A stretch of 64,000 nucleotides of DNA from Pseudomonas alkylphenolica (GCF_000746525.1 NZ_CP009048.1:5221501-5285500); one strand, 5' to 3'; shown: positions 20,863 through 29,677, counted from the first letter of the stretch. The notes: generated from the sequence alone by a model not told the origin. Numbers and translations are program-made.

Positions 20863-21344
20863 TGCCCGTCGTTATCAGCTATCGCCACCCGCAACGCCTG
20901 AATGCCTACATCATCAGCGAACGCCTGAAGCTCGAAGGCATTGCTACTCACCTGGATCTGTTCGATGGCGACGCCGGGCAGACCGGCGACGACATCTTCG
21001 GCCTGGTCTGTAGCAATATCAGCAGCTGTACGCACCTGATCAGCGTGCTATCCGAAGAGAACGCCGATACCTGGTGGGTGCCCTTCCAGCTCGGTGCTGC
21101 CACCCTCAGCAATCGCCGGGTATCGCTGTTCCAATGTGCAGAGAGCACATTGCCCGACTACCTGGACAAGTGGCCGATCATGAGCTCACGCGAGCATATC
21201 GACCTGTTCGTCCTCGCCTACCATGACGAACAGACCTTCAAACGTTCGATCACCAAAGAAGAAGCTGGCGCCGACGCCACCAACCGCCTGAACGCCGGCT
21301 TCTTTCACGCCGACCTGAAGGCCAAGATCCGCCGCGGCTTCTGA
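20862..21344 (+). CDS. Small TIR-domain-like protein
   Basis: A 160-residue protein I do not recognise as a named gene. It begins with VISYRHPQRLNAYIISERLK, like the first strand and helix of TIR domains, and carries HLISVLSEENADTWWVPFQLG, which resembles the (S)WWVPFEIG signature of bacterial TIR proteins. At the position where that signature has Glu, often catalytic in TIR NADases, it has Gln (residue 76). A TIR fold is therefore likely but NAD cleavage is doubtful. The ATG at 20862 has AGGAGG nine bases upstream; an in-frame ATG at 20787 lacks a ribosome site. It lies alone between rsgA and motB, with no effector or partner gene beside it apart from a short leader ORF. Function unknown; defence or signalling are possibilities only. 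Confidence 0.65.
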   Translation: MPVVISYRHPQRLNAYIISERLKLEGIATHLDLFDGDAGQTGDDIFGLVCSNISSCTHLISVLSEENADTWWVPFQLGAATLSNRRVSLFQCAESTLPDYLDKWPIMSSREHIDLFVLAYHDEQTFKRSITKEEAGADATNRLNAGFFHADLKAKIRRGF

Positions 21345-21358
21345 ACCCTCCCACAAAG

Positions 21359-21396
21359 CACAACGCCCGCGAGCATCGCCACTCACGGGCGTTGTG
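21359..21396. terminator. Bidirectional hairpin between convergent TIR-like gene and motB
   Basis: Perfect 11-base arms (CACAACGCCCG / CGGGCGTTGTG) around a 16-base loop lie between the two convergent stops. No long T run, but the position fits a shared terminator. Confidence 0.55.
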
Positions 21397-21410
21397 ATCA
21401 GAACACAGGA

Positions 21411-22409
21411 TTACTCCTTGCTCTCATCCATCTTCAACACACCATCCTCGAAGATGTTCAGCTTCTGGCGCAGCTCGCGCGGCTGCATCGGCTCGGCCTC
21501 GGGCGCCGGGGCCGGCACTGCAGGCGCTGGAGCCGGCGCATTGGCGTCTGGCGCAGCTGGCTGCTCGCCTTCAAGGGTCCGCTGGGCCTTCTTGGTCAGG
21601 ACAATGATGTCGATGCGCCGGTTGACCGGGTTGAGCGGGTTCGCCCGGTCAAACAACGATGACGAGGCATAACCGACCACCCGTGCAACCTGCGTATCCG
21701 GGTAGCCACCGGCAACCAGGGCGCGCCGCGCCGCGTTGGCACGGTTGGCCGACAGCTCCCAGTTGCCGAAGTCACCGGTGCCGGCATATGGCTTGGCATC
21801 GGTATGGCCGCTGATACTGATTTTGTTCGGCACCGCCTTGATGGTGTCGGCCATGGCCAGCAGGATATCTTCGAAGTACGGCTGCAAGCGGGCGCTGCCC
21901 AGGTCGAACATGGGCCGGTTTTCGGCATCCATGATCTGGATGCGCAGACCATCCTGGGTAATTTCGAAGAGGATCTGGTCCTTGAACTTCTGCAGCTGCG
22001 GGTTTTCTTCGACCTTGTTCTGCAATTCCTGCAAGAGCAACTCGAGACGCTCGCGCTCAACCTGCTCGGCCATGCTTTCAACCTTGTCCTGGCCCAGCTG
22101 GATACTGGTGTCCGGGGTCGGCTCGGACTTCACTTCCGGGTTGATGGTCTTTTCCGGAGCAAGCTGTGGCGAGCCCCCCAGGTCAATAACATAAGGCGTG
22201 CCGCTTTCGGAAAAACCGATCGGGTCCTTGAAGTAGCCGGCAATGGCGATCTTCTGTTCCGGCGTGGCCGTCGACAGCAGCCAGAGCACCAGGAAGAACG
22301 CCATCATCGCCGTAGCGAAGTCGGCGAAGGCGATCTTCCAGGCGCCACCGTGGTGGCCGTCGCCAAAGCGTTTGACGCGTTTGACGATAATGGGTTGGTT
22401 GTTCTCCAT
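21411..22409 (-). CDS. motB: Flagellar stator protein MotB
   Basis: A 332-residue stator subunit. A short cytoplasmic N-terminus leads into one membrane helix with the conserved proton-binding Asp (KIAFADFATAMMAFFLVLWLL, Asp about 30). A periplasmic plug and linker follow, then an OmpA-like peptidoglycan-binding domain (ISGHTDAKPY, SANRANAARRALV, GYASS). The C-terminus is Pro/Ala-rich. It follows motA by three bases on the same transcript. The neighbouring rsgA and orn identify this as the MotAB rather than MotCD pair of Pseudomonas. Confidence 0.95.
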   Translation of the reverse strand: MENNQPIIVKRVKRFGDGHHGGAWKIAFADFATAMMAFFLVLWLLSTATPEQKIAIAGYFKDPIGFSESGTPYVIDLGGSPQLAPEKTINPEVKSEPTPDTSIQLGQDKVESMAEQVERERLELLLQELQNKVEENPQLQKFKDQILFEITQDGLRIQIMDAENRPMFDLGSARLQPYFEDILLAMADTIKAVPNKISISGHTDAKPYAGTGDFGNWELSANRANAARRALVAGGYPDTQVARVVGYASSSLFDRANPLNPVNRRIDIIVLTKKAQRTLEGEQPAAPDANAPAPAPAVPAPAPEAEPMQPRELRQKLNIFEDGVLKMDESKE

Positions 22410-22412
22410 GAC

Positions 22413-23264
22413 TCAGCGTCCGCGAACCGCTTGTTCCAGCTCGGCGAAGCTCGGACGGTGGGCTGGGAACAGCACCTTGCGTCCAAATTCCACAGCCAGC
22501 GACGGCGGCATGCCAGAAGCCGAGGCTACCAGCGAAGCCTTGATGGCTTCATAGACGTTGAGCTCTTCCCGGGCATCCTGACGCAAGGCAGTAGCCAGCG
22601 GGCCAAAGAAACCGTACGCCGCGAGAATACCGAAGAAGGTACCGACCAGCGCCGCACCCACGTGCAGGCCGATGGATTTCTGGTCGCCATCGCCCAGCGA
22701 GGCCATGGTCACCACGATCCCCAGTACCGCCGCAACAATACCGAAGCCTGGCATACCGTCGGCGATACCGGTCACGGCATGGGACGGGTGTTCGAGCTCT
22801 TCCTTCATGCTCAGCAGCTCCATGTCGAACAGGCCTTCGAGTTCATGCGGAGCCATGTTGCCGGTGGACATGATGCGCAGGTAGTCGCAGATGAACGCAG
22901 TCATGCGCTCATCACCGAGCACCGCGGGGTACTTGGCAAAAATCGGACTGGAGGCGGCGTCTTCGATATCGGCTTCAATCGCCATCATGCCTTCGCGCCG
23001 GCTCTTGTTGAGGATCTCGTAGACCAGCCCGAGCACCTCGATATAGAAGGTATGGGTAAAGCGCGTACCAAACATCTTCAGCGACTTCTTGATTACATGC
23101 ATGGTCATGTAACCGGGGTTCGCCTGCAGGAACGCACCAAAGGCCGCGCCACCGATGATCAACACCTCGAAGGGCTGAATCAGTGCGGCAATTTTGCCGT
23201 GGGATAGAACATATCCGCCGAGCACACTCGCGAATACGACGATGATGCCGATAATTTTAGCCAT
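22413..23264 (-). CDS. motA: Flagellar stator protein MotA
   Basis: A 283-residue integral membrane protein that with MotB forms the proton-driven flagellar stator. Four membrane segments are visible, two near the N-terminus and two around residues 170-225, separated by a large cytoplasmic loop that contacts the rotor. The conserved PGFGIVAAVLGIVVTM segment precedes the third helix. It is first of the motAB pair and is preceded by a clear FliA-type promoter. Confidence 0.96.
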   Translation of the reverse strand: MAKIIGIIVVFASVLGGYVLSHGKIAALIQPFEVLIIGGAAFGAFLQANPGYMTMHVIKKSLKMFGTRFTHTFYIEVLGLVYEILNKSRREGMMAIEADIEDAASSPIFAKYPAVLGDERMTAFICDYLRIMSTGNMAPHELEGLFDMELLSMKEELEHPSHAVTGIADGMPGFGIVAAVLGIVVTMASLGDGDQKSIGLHVGAALVGTFFGILAAYGFFGPLATALRQDAREELNVYEAIKASLVASASGMPPSLAVEFGRKVLFPAHRPSFAELEQAVRGR

Positions 23265-23329
23265 AGATAGAAAGCACTTACTGTCGTGGTCAGGGTCGTG
23301 AGCGGAAGTTAATAAAACTCTTCTTCTAC

Positions 23330-23356
23330 TTATCGGCAGATCTGCGCCAGACTATA
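23330..23356 (-). promoter_or_regulatory. FliA (sigma-28) promoter of motAB
   Basis: On the minus strand TATAGTCT is followed after exactly 11 bases by GCCGATAA, a perfect -10 and a close -35 to the FliA consensus TAAAGTTT-N11-GCCGATAA. It lies about 65 bases upstream of the motA ATG, in the divergent gap with the HDOD gene. Confidence 0.8.
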
Positions 23357-23411
23357 GTCACTCACGGCGAAAAGCCAGTTCGGCCCCTCCAGCATACCTA
23401 TTGAAATCATC

Positions 23412-24929
23412 GTGCCAGATCAAATACCAAAAACACTCGATGCCTGGGTCAAACTACTCGATAGCGTTCGCCTGCCAGTTCCGCTGGCCAGCTACGAACG
23501 GGTAAAAGCCAGCATTGCCGACAACCGCAGCTCGCTGCGCGACATTGCCGAGGTGATGCAGGACAGCCCGGCGCTGGTACTCAGCGTCATGCGCGAGGCC
23601 AACCATCACACCCATGCCAGCATCGGCGAACCCGCCGAAAGCCTGGAAGTCGCCCTCAATCGCCTGGGGCTGGCACGCACTTCAGCGCTGCTGGAGCGCT
23701 TGCCGGCGCTCCCCGAGGGGGAAATTGCGCCAACCTTGCGCCAATTGCAGCTGGTCAGCCAACATGCCAGCCAGCAGGCCAACGGCCTGTTCGCCAGCCG
23801 CCTGGCGCGGCTCTGGCAGGAAATACACTGGGGCAGCCTGTTGTTCCTGTCGCCTTTATGGCCACTGGCCCTGTCCTTTCCCAAGCTGCTTGAAGACTGG
23901 GAACTGCGCGTGGTGCACAAGGGCGAATCGGCACCGCAGGTAGAACTGGAGCTGTTCGGGGTACGGCTGCTCAGCTTGTGCCAGGCATTAGCCGAACACT
24001 GGCGCCTGCCGGAGTGGGTCACGCGCGGCTATCACCTGCTGCAGGAAGAGCGGCGCTTGCTGGCCAAGGCACTGCACATCGCCCGTGATCGAAACAACCT
24101 GCGCCAACAGCAGCGTCTGGACGACAACCCGAACCTGCGCCGCTGGTTCAATCAGCCCGCCAACACCGTACTCCTGGCCAACGGCCTGGCACTGGCGGCA
24201 CAAGTTGGCTGGACCAACGCCCATGTTCGACGCTGGCAACTGCTCACCAGCCTGTACCTGCAGACCTCACTGGATGATGTGCAACAGCTGGTGCACCAAC
24301 AAGCGGCCATCAGCGCCCGCCACCATGCCTGCCATGACCTGTTTCACCCGGCCGAAGCCCTGCTCTGGCCCTGGCATCAACGGCGCCTGCACCAGGGGCT
24401 GATCGCCCCGCCGCCGCCCTCGGCCCAGGCCCTGGGCACCTGGCGCAAGCTGTGCGCCGAGCTACTGGTCGAGCCCAGCCCGTTCAGCAATGCCATTCAC
24501 CTGACGACCCTGGCCCGAGATGCCTTGGTCGCCTGTGGCATGCAGCGGGTCATGCTGCTGATGACCGACAAGACCCAGACTCAGCTGCGGGTTCATCAGA
24601 TTGCCGGACTGGCGCCAGAAGCGGCTGGCCTGGTTTTGCCTGTTGAACAGAGCAAACTGCTTCAGCGCCTGTTGAGCGCGTCGGCGCAACTGCGCCTGAC
24701 CCCCGAAAATCACGCACAATTCTCGGCACTGCTTCCGGCCCGCTTGCGCGCATTGTTTCGCAGCGAACATCTGCTGTTGCGCTCGCTGTCGAGCAATGGC
24801 CGCGTAGTGATGCTGCTGATCGCCGACCAGGGTGCAAAACCGCTGGCTGACATCAGCGTGCAGGCCTTTGCCAAGACCGCGCAATGTATCGAGCGCGCCT
24901 TGACCGCCTTCAGCACCCGCAGCGCCTGA
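23412..24929 (+). CDS. HDOD domain-containing protein
   Basis: A 505-residue cytoplasmic protein with an N-terminal HDOD domain (about residues 10-230: LPVPLASYERVKASIADNR, then the helix with MQDSPALVLSVMREAN). HDOD proteins lack the phosphohydrolase His-Asp residues of HD domains and often act in signalling. The C-terminal third (about 350-500) resembles a GAF-like sensor by its pattern but lacks recognisable motifs. The start is the GTG at 23412, a few bases after an AAAT-rich stretch and without a strong ribosome site, so it could be shifted. It is divergent from motAB and precedes rhdA by 46 bases, a conserved order in Pseudomonas. Confidence 0.8.
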   Translation: MPDQIPKTLDAWVKLLDSVRLPVPLASYERVKASIADNRSSLRDIAEVMQDSPALVLSVMREANHHTHASIGEPAESLEVALNRLGLARTSALLERLPALPEGEIAPTLRQLQLVSQHASQQANGLFASRLARLWQEIHWGSLLFLSPLWPLALSFPKLLEDWELRVVHKGESAPQVELELFGVRLLSLCQALAEHWRLPEWVTRGYHLLQEERRLLAKALHIARDRNNLRQQQRLDDNPNLRRWFNQPANTVLLANGLALAAQVGWTNAHVRRWQLLTSLYLQTSLDDVQQLVHQQAAISARHHACHDLFHPAEALLWPWHQRRLHQGLIAPPPPSAQALGTWRKLCAELLVEPSPFSNAIHLTTLARDALVACGMQRVMLLMTDKTQTQLRVHQIAGLAPEAAGLVLPVEQSKLLQRLLSASAQLRLTPENHAQFSALLPARLRALFRSEHLLLRSLSSNGRVVMLLIADQGAKPLADISVQAFAKTAQCIERALTAFSTRSA

Positions 24930-24975
24930 CCCATGCGCTACAATCGCCCCCTCTGTTCTGCTCTGGAGACTCTGG

Positions 24976-25785
24976 ATGACTGACTTTTCTGGCTTGCCCC
25001 TGGTAATCGAACCGGCTGACCTGCAAGCCCGGCTTGATGCACCGGAGTTGATCCTGGTGGACCTGACCAGCGTCAACCGCTATAACAGCGGGCACATTCC
25101 GGGGGCTCGCTTTGTCGACCCGAAGCGTACCCAGCTGGGCCAACCCCCTGCGCCGGGCCTGCTGCCGGCCAAAGCTGACCTGGAAAAACTGTTTGCCGAA
25201 CTCGGCCACAACGCCAATGCGGTCTACGTGGTCTATGACGACGAAGGCGGCGGCTGGGCCGGGCGTTTCATCTGGTTGCTGGATGTCATCGGCCACACGC
25301 GTTACCACTACCTCAACGGTGGTGCGCAAGCGTGGCCAGCGAGCACTCTCAGCACCGACGTACCGGCCGCTGCCAGCGGTACGGTCAGCCTGACCCTGCA
25401 CGAAGAACCCACGGCAACCCGTGAATACCTGCAAAGCCGCATCGGCGCCGCCGACCTGGCGATCTGGGATGCACGCAGCCCCGCTGAATACCGCGGCGAG
25501 AAAGTCCTGGCCGCCAAGGGCGGGCACATTCCCGGCGCGGTCAATTTCGAATGGACTGCCGGCATGGACATGAACAATGCCCTGCGCATCCGCAAGGACA
25601 TGCCCGAGATCCTCGAACAGCTGGGCATCAGCAAAGACAAGGAAGTGGTTACCCACTGCCAGACTCATCACCGCTCCGGCTTTACCTACCTGGTGGCCAA
25701 GCATCTGGGCTACCCTCGGGTCAAAGCCTATGCCGGATCCTGGGGCGAATGGGGCAACCACCCCGACACCCCTGTTGAAGTTTAA
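24976..25785 (+). CDS. rhdA: Thiosulfate sulfurtransferase (rhodanese)
   Basis: A 269-residue two-domain rhodanese that moves a sulfane sulfur from thiosulfate to cyanide or other acceptors. The C-terminal domain holds the active-site loop CQTHHRS with Cys228, the same loop as in Azotobacter vinelandii RhdA; the N-terminal domain lacks a catalytic Cys. CTGGAG lies 8-13 bases before the start. Psd follows nine bases after the stop, so the two genes are probably co-transcribed. Confidence 0.94.
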   Translation: MTDFSGLPLVIEPADLQARLDAPELILVDLTSVNRYNSGHIPGARFVDPKRTQLGQPPAPGLLPAKADLEKLFAELGHNANAVYVVYDDEGGGWAGRFIWLLDVIGHTRYHYLNGGAQAWPASTLSTDVPAAASGTVSLTLHEEPTATREYLQSRIGAADLAIWDARSPAEYRGEKVLAAKGGHIPGAVNFEWTAGMDMNNALRIRKDMPEILEQLGISKDKEVVTHCQTHHRSGFTYLVAKHLGYPRVKAYAGSWGEWGNHPDTPVEV

Positions 25786-25794
25786 GGAAACCTA

Positions 25795-26658
25795 ATGAAA
25801 TCCCGCTTGTTCATCATCAGTCAGTACCTGCTGCCTCATCACCTGCTGTCGCGTCTGGCCGGCTGCATTGCCGAATGCCGCGTGCGCTGGTTCAAGAATG
25901 CCTTCACCAGCTGGTTCGCCAAGCGCTACCAGGTCGATATGTCCCAGGCCCTGGTCGAGGACGTCACCGCTTACGAGCATTTCAACGCCTTCTTCACCCG
26001 CGCCTTGAAACCCGGTGCACGCCCGCTCGACGAGACCCCGGGTGCGGTCCTCTGCCCGGCCGACGGTGCGGTCAGCCAGCTGGGCCCGATCGAGCACGGT
26101 CGCATTTTCCAGGCCAAAGGCCACAGCTTCAGCGCGCTTGAACTGCTGGGCGGTGATCCGGCCAATGCTGCGCCGTTCATGGGCGGCGAATTCGCCACCA
26201 TCTACCTGTCACCGAAGGACTACCACCGGGTGCACATGCCACTGGCCGGTACCCTGCGCGAAATGATCTATGTGCCGGGTCGACTGTTCTCGGTCAACCA
26301 GACCACCGCCGAAAACGTACCGGAGCTGTTTGCCCGCAACGAACGCGTGGTCTGCCTGTTCGATACCGAGCGCGGGCCGATGGCTGTGGTGCTGGTTGGC
26401 GCAATGATCGTCGCGTCGATCGAAACCGTCTGGGCTGGCCTGGTGACGCCACCGAAGCGTGAACTGAAGACCTTCCGCTACGACGAAGCCAGCCGCGCAC
26501 CGATCCACCTGGAAAAAGGTGCAGAACTGGGTCGCTTCAAGCTGGGTTCGACGGCCGTCGTGCTGTTTGGACCTGAGCAGGTCAAATGGGCCGAAGAGCT
26601 CGGTGCCGGTTCGGCGGTGAGCATGGGCCAGCGTCTGGCGCTGCCTGCCCAGGCCTGA
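25795..26658 (+). CDS. psd: Phosphatidylserine decarboxylase proenzyme
   Basis: A 287-residue membrane-associated enzyme that makes phosphatidylethanolamine, the main phospholipid. It self-cleaves at the LGST motif (Gly251-Ser252) to leave a pyruvoyl cofactor. The conserved [11 protein letters not shown] (Asp90) and DYHRVHMP (His147) that complete the catalytic set are present. AAGGAAACC precedes the ATG. It follows rhdA closely and is ended by a strong hairpin terminator. Confidence 0.97.
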   Translation: MKSRLFIISQYLLPHHLLSRLAGCIAECRVRWFKNAFTSWFAKRYQVDMSQALVEDVTAYEHFNAFFTRALKPGARPLDETPGAVLCPADGAVSQLGPIEHGRIFQAKGHSFSALELLGGDPANAAPFMGGEFATIYLSPKDYHRVHMPLAGTLREMIYVPGRLFSVNQTTAENVPELFARNERVVCLFDTERGPMAVVLVGAMIVASIETVWAGLVTPPKRELKTFRYDEASRAPIHLEKGAELGRFKLGSTAVVLFGPEQVKWAEELGAGSAVSMGQRLALPAQA

Positions 26659-26663
26659 AAATG

Positions 26664-26692
26664 AAAAAGCCCGCAGCGATGCGGGCTTTTTT
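26664..26692 (+). terminator. Intrinsic terminator after psd
   Basis: AAAAGCCCGC and GCGGGCTTTT pair around a short loop and are followed by more Ts, directly after the psd stop. The A-rich left side could let it act for serB on the other strand too. Confidence 0.85.
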
Positions 26693-26696
26693 ATCT

Positions 26697-26766
26697 GTGG
26701 GAGCGGGCTTGCCCCGCGAAGCAATGTAGCGGACACACCGCAATCGCGGGGCAAGCCCGCTCCCAC
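26697..26766. repeat. REP pair between psd and serB
   Basis: Inverted cores at 26697-26719 and 26743-26766 with a 23-base spacer, arranged GTGGGAG...first and ATCGCGG...second. It sits between two convergent genes. Confidence 0.88.
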
Positions 26767-26772
26767 CGGGTC

Positions 26773-27987
26773 TTAACTACGACCGTCGCGATCGCGGAAG
26801 CCCAGCAGGTACAGCACACCGTCCAGACCCAGCGTCGAAATCGCCTGTTTGGCCGACTGCTTGACCAACGGCTTGGCACGGAACGCCACGCCCAGACCGG
26901 CGATGGCCAGCATCGGCAGGTCGTTTGCGCCGTCACCTACGGCAATGGTCTGCTCCATCTGCAAACCTTCCTTGCGCGCCAGCTCACCCAGCAGGTCTGC
27001 CTTGCGCTGGGCATCGACGATCGGCTCAACCGCAACGCCGGTGACTTTACCGTCAACCACTTCCAGCTCGTTGGCAAAGACATAGTCGATGCCCAGCTTG
27101 GCCTGCAGTTGCTTGGCGAAGTAAGTGAAACCGCCAGACAGGATCGCGGTTTTGTAGCCCAGACGCTTGAGCTCGGCAAACAGGGTCTCGGCGCCCTCGG
27201 TCAGGCGCAGCGAAGCACCGATCTCGTCGAGCACGCCAACATCCAGGCCCTTGAGCAAGGCCAGACGCTCTTTGAAGCTGGCACGGAAGTCCAGCTCACC
27301 ACGCATGGCCCGTTCGGTAATTTCCGACACCTGCTCACCCACGCCAGCGGCCTTGGCCAACTCGTCGATCACTTCGGCCTCGATCAGGGTCGAGTCCATA
27401 TCGAACACCGCCAGGCGACGGTTGCGACGGAACAGCGAGTCCTGCTGGAAGGCGATGTCGACGTTCAGCTCCTGGGCCACACTGAGGAACTCGGCACGCA
27501 AAGCTTGCGGATCGGCCGGCTCGCCACGGACCGAAAACTCGATGCAACCCTTGCCCTGCTCGACCGGCGTATCCAGGGCCACACGGCCGGAAAGGCGGTC
27601 GATATGGTCGATGTTCAGCCCGTACTTGGCGGTAATCGAACTGACCCGCTGCAATTGTTCGGCAGTCACCTTGCGGGTCAGCAAGGTCACGATGTGACGC
27701 GCTTTACCCTGGCCTTCAACCCAGCTCTGGTAATCGGCTTCGGAAACCGGCGTGAAGCGGACCTGTTGATCGAGTTCGTTGCCCGCAGCCTGAATATTCT
27801 TCAGCACCGATGAGGCCTTATCGGTATCCGGGATTTCCACCAGAATGCCAAAAGACAGGGTGTCGTGAATCACCGCCTGACCAATGTCGAGGATGTTCAC
27901 ACCACCCTGGGCCAGAACGCCGGTGATGGCCGCAGTAAGACCTGGACGGTCTTCACCTGTGATGTTAATCAGAACGATTTCGCGCAA
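26773..27987 (-). CDS. serB: Phosphoserine phosphatase
   Basis: A 404-residue enzyme for the last step of serine synthesis. Two ACT-type regulatory domains occupy the N-terminal half (IVLINITGEDRPGLTAAITG at the start), followed by a HAD phosphatase domain with the nucleophile motif DMDST (Asp196-x-Asp198), the SGGFTYFA motif and GDGANDLPML. This long ACT-containing form is usual in Pseudomonas. It is divergent from the AhpA-type gene. Confidence 0.96.
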   Translation of the reverse strand: MREIVLINITGEDRPGLTAAITGVLAQGGVNILDIGQAVIHDTLSFGILVEIPDTDKASSVLKNIQAAGNELDQQVRFTPVSEADYQSWVEGQGKARHIVTLLTRKVTAEQLQRVSSITAKYGLNIDHIDRLSGRVALDTPVEQGKGCIEFSVRGEPADPQALRAEFLSVAQELNVDIAFQQDSLFRRNRRLAVFDMDSTLIEAEVIDELAKAAGVGEQVSEITERAMRGELDFRASFKERLALLKGLDVGVLDEIGASLRLTEGAETLFAELKRLGYKTAILSGGFTYFAKQLQAKLGIDYVFANELEVVDGKVTGVAVEPIVDAQRKADLLGELARKEGLQMEQTIAVGDGANDLPMLAIAGLGVAFRAKPLVKQSAKQAISTLGLDGVLYLLGFRDRDGRS

Positions 27988-28057
27988 AACGGGCTCCGAC
28001 TCGTGGAAAAAAGCACATTCTACCGATTTTCGCTGACCATCGGGTGCAGCCGATGCT

Positions 28058-28085
28058 TTGCCGGTCCATGAGCGCTCGCTATACT
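28058..28085 (+). promoter_or_regulatory. Likely sigma-70 promoter of the AhpA-type gene
   Basis: TTGCCG and TATACT are spaced by 16 bases and lie about 37 bases before the GTG proposed as the start of the next gene. The site argues against the upstream in-frame starts at 28044 and 28068. Confidence 0.5.
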
Positions 28086-28121
28086 GCGCAGCAACTTCTC
28101 CGACATAAAGAGCCGCGCTCT

Positions 28122-29615
28122 GTGAACCGGCCCACGCCCGTTAAAACCGACAACTTCTTCCTGCTGATATTTCATGCTCTGCGCCAACGCCGTGTGCCGC
28201 TTGCGCTGCGTATCGCCTGCCATAACGTGCTACTGGTAGCACTGGCGCTGGTGATCTATGCCTGCGTGATGGGATTGCAATTCAAGCAGGCCATGCATGA
28301 ACAAGCCGACGCCCTGGGGCAGAGCCTGACCACGCAGACCGCTACCTCGGCGACCGAGCTGCTGGTGTCCAACGACATCCTCAGCCTCAATGTGCTGCTG
28401 GGCAACCTGGTGAAAAACCCGCTGGTGGCCCATGCGGCGATCTACAGCGTCGACAACCGGATCCTTGCCGAAGCCGGCCAGCGCCCGAAAAACGGCCTGC
28501 TGGGTGAGGCCGAAGGCCTGTACCAGACCAAGATCACCTTCCAGGACGTGACTGCCGGACAACTGCGCATCAGCCTGGACATGAGCCAGTTCCAGCAGCC
28601 GCTGACCATCAGCCTGCAGAGCATGGGCATTCTCGCCGGTATTCTGCTGGCCCTGGCCCTGGCCATGAGCTTGCGCCTGGGACGCTTCATCTCTACCCCG
28701 CTGCTGCAGCTGCGGGTGTGGCTGCGTGACATCAACGAGTTCACCCCGGCCACTGACCGCCAAGATGAGATCGGTGACCTGGCCCGCCAGTTGCACACCC
28801 GCTTCGCCCCACCGCCGCGCGAAGTCGAACCAGAGCCCGAAGAACTGGACGAAGACGAACCCGAGTTCGAAGTTCGTAACCTGCGCGACCCAAGTTTTGA
28901 CGAAGCACCTGCTGTGTCCAGGGTCAGCAAGCCGGTAACCACCGACGATGACGACAACGATGACGCATTTGCCGACCTGATCGACGACGAAACGCACAAC
29001 GCCCCGCGCCCTGCCCCGCAAGCCGTCAATCGCGAGCCCCAGGCCAGTGCGGTACTGGCGGTACAGCTAGGCTCCCAGGAGCAACTTCGGCGCCTGCCGC
29101 GCACCCGCCTGACCGAGTTGCTGGAGCGCTATCGCGACTGCCTTGACCAGGCCGCATCGCTGTATGAAAGCGAAGTACACACCCTCAACGACGGCAGCAC
29201 CCTGATGCTGTTCCACAGCCAGGACAGCGGCGAGGACTACCTCACCAATGCCATTTGCTGTGGCGAGCTGTTGCGCGCCCTTGGGCATGCCCTGCAGATC
29301 GAAGTGGCCGACAGCGGCATCACCTTGCAGTTGCAGCTGGGCCTGACCCTGGGTGAAGACCTGCACGGCCTGAACCAGATCGACCTGCTGTTGACCGAGA
29401 AGGCCCAGGATGCCCTGGCCCTGTCGCAACACAGCCGTAACCTGCTGCTGGTTGAGCGCAAGATCAGCGATGACAGCCTGATCCGTCAGCGTGCCCGCAT
29501 CCGTCCGATTGCCAGCCCCGAGGGCGCCTGCTGCGTCGAGCGCCTGATGGAGCCTTACCCGTCGATGCTGGAGCGCCAGCTGGCGCGGATGCATGAGCGT
29601 CGGGTCAAGGGTTGA
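28122..29615 (+). CDS. AhpA-type membrane signalling protein
   Basis: A 497-residue inner-membrane protein resembling the AhpA group (uncharacterised membrane proteins linked to haemolysin expression). Membrane segments at about 28-50 and 167-185 enclose a periplasmic domain of about 115 residues; a HAMP-like region (about 186-227) follows. Next comes an unusually acidic, probably disordered stretch (about 232-292, rich in Asp, Glu and Pro), then a C-terminal domain (about 310-475) with the pattern of a degenerate nucleotide-cyclase fold and no catalytic residues. The GTG at 28122 is chosen from family resemblance (VNRPTPVKTDNFF) and the promoter just upstream. It is divergent from serB. Function unknown. 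Confidence 0.78.
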   Translation: MNRPTPVKTDNFFLLIFHALRQRRVPLALRIACHNVLLVALALVIYACVMGLQFKQAMHEQADALGQSLTTQTATSATELLVSNDILSLNVLLGNLVKNPLVAHAAIYSVDNRILAEAGQRPKNGLLGEAEGLYQTKITFQDVTAGQLRISLDMSQFQQPLTISLQSMGILAGILLALALAMSLRLGRFISTPLLQLRVWLRDINEFTPATDRQDEIGDLARQLHTRFAPPPREVEPEPEELDEDEPEFEVRNLRDPSFDEAPAVSRVSKPVTTDDDDNDDAFADLIDDETHNAPRPAPQAVNREPQASAVLAVQLGSQEQLRRLPRTRLTELLERYRDCLDQAASLYESEVHTLNDGSTLMLFHSQDSGEDYLTNAICCGELLRALGHALQIEVADSGITLQLQLGLTLGEDLHGLNQIDLLLTEKAQDALALSQHSRNLLLVERKISDDSLIRQRARIRPIASPEGACCVERLMEPYPSMLERQLARMHERRVKG

Positions 29616-29628
29616 TCTTTATGCATTG

Positions 29629-29677
29629 ATCGCGGGGCAAGCCCGCTCCCACTGTGGGAGCGGGCTTGCCCCGCGAT
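29629..29677. repeat. REP pair after the AhpA-type gene
   Basis: Two inverted cores (29629-29652 and 29654-29677) separated by a single base form a near-perfect 24-base-stem hairpin between convergent genes. Confidence 0.9.

Noticed and set aside
20727..21035. A 102-codon minus-strand frame opposite the TIR-like gene, considered as an antitoxin-like partner
   Set aside because: No ribosome site or recognisable motif; fully antisense to the TIR-like gene.
26697..26766. REP pairs considered as a CRISPR array or as insertion sequence ends
   Set aside because: Repeats are palindromic, occur as isolated pairs kilobases apart and lack regular spacers or cas genes; no transposase is beside them.
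28044..28121. Upstream start for the AhpA-type protein
   Set aside because: Contains the likely promoter -35 and -10 elements and shows no family similarity.
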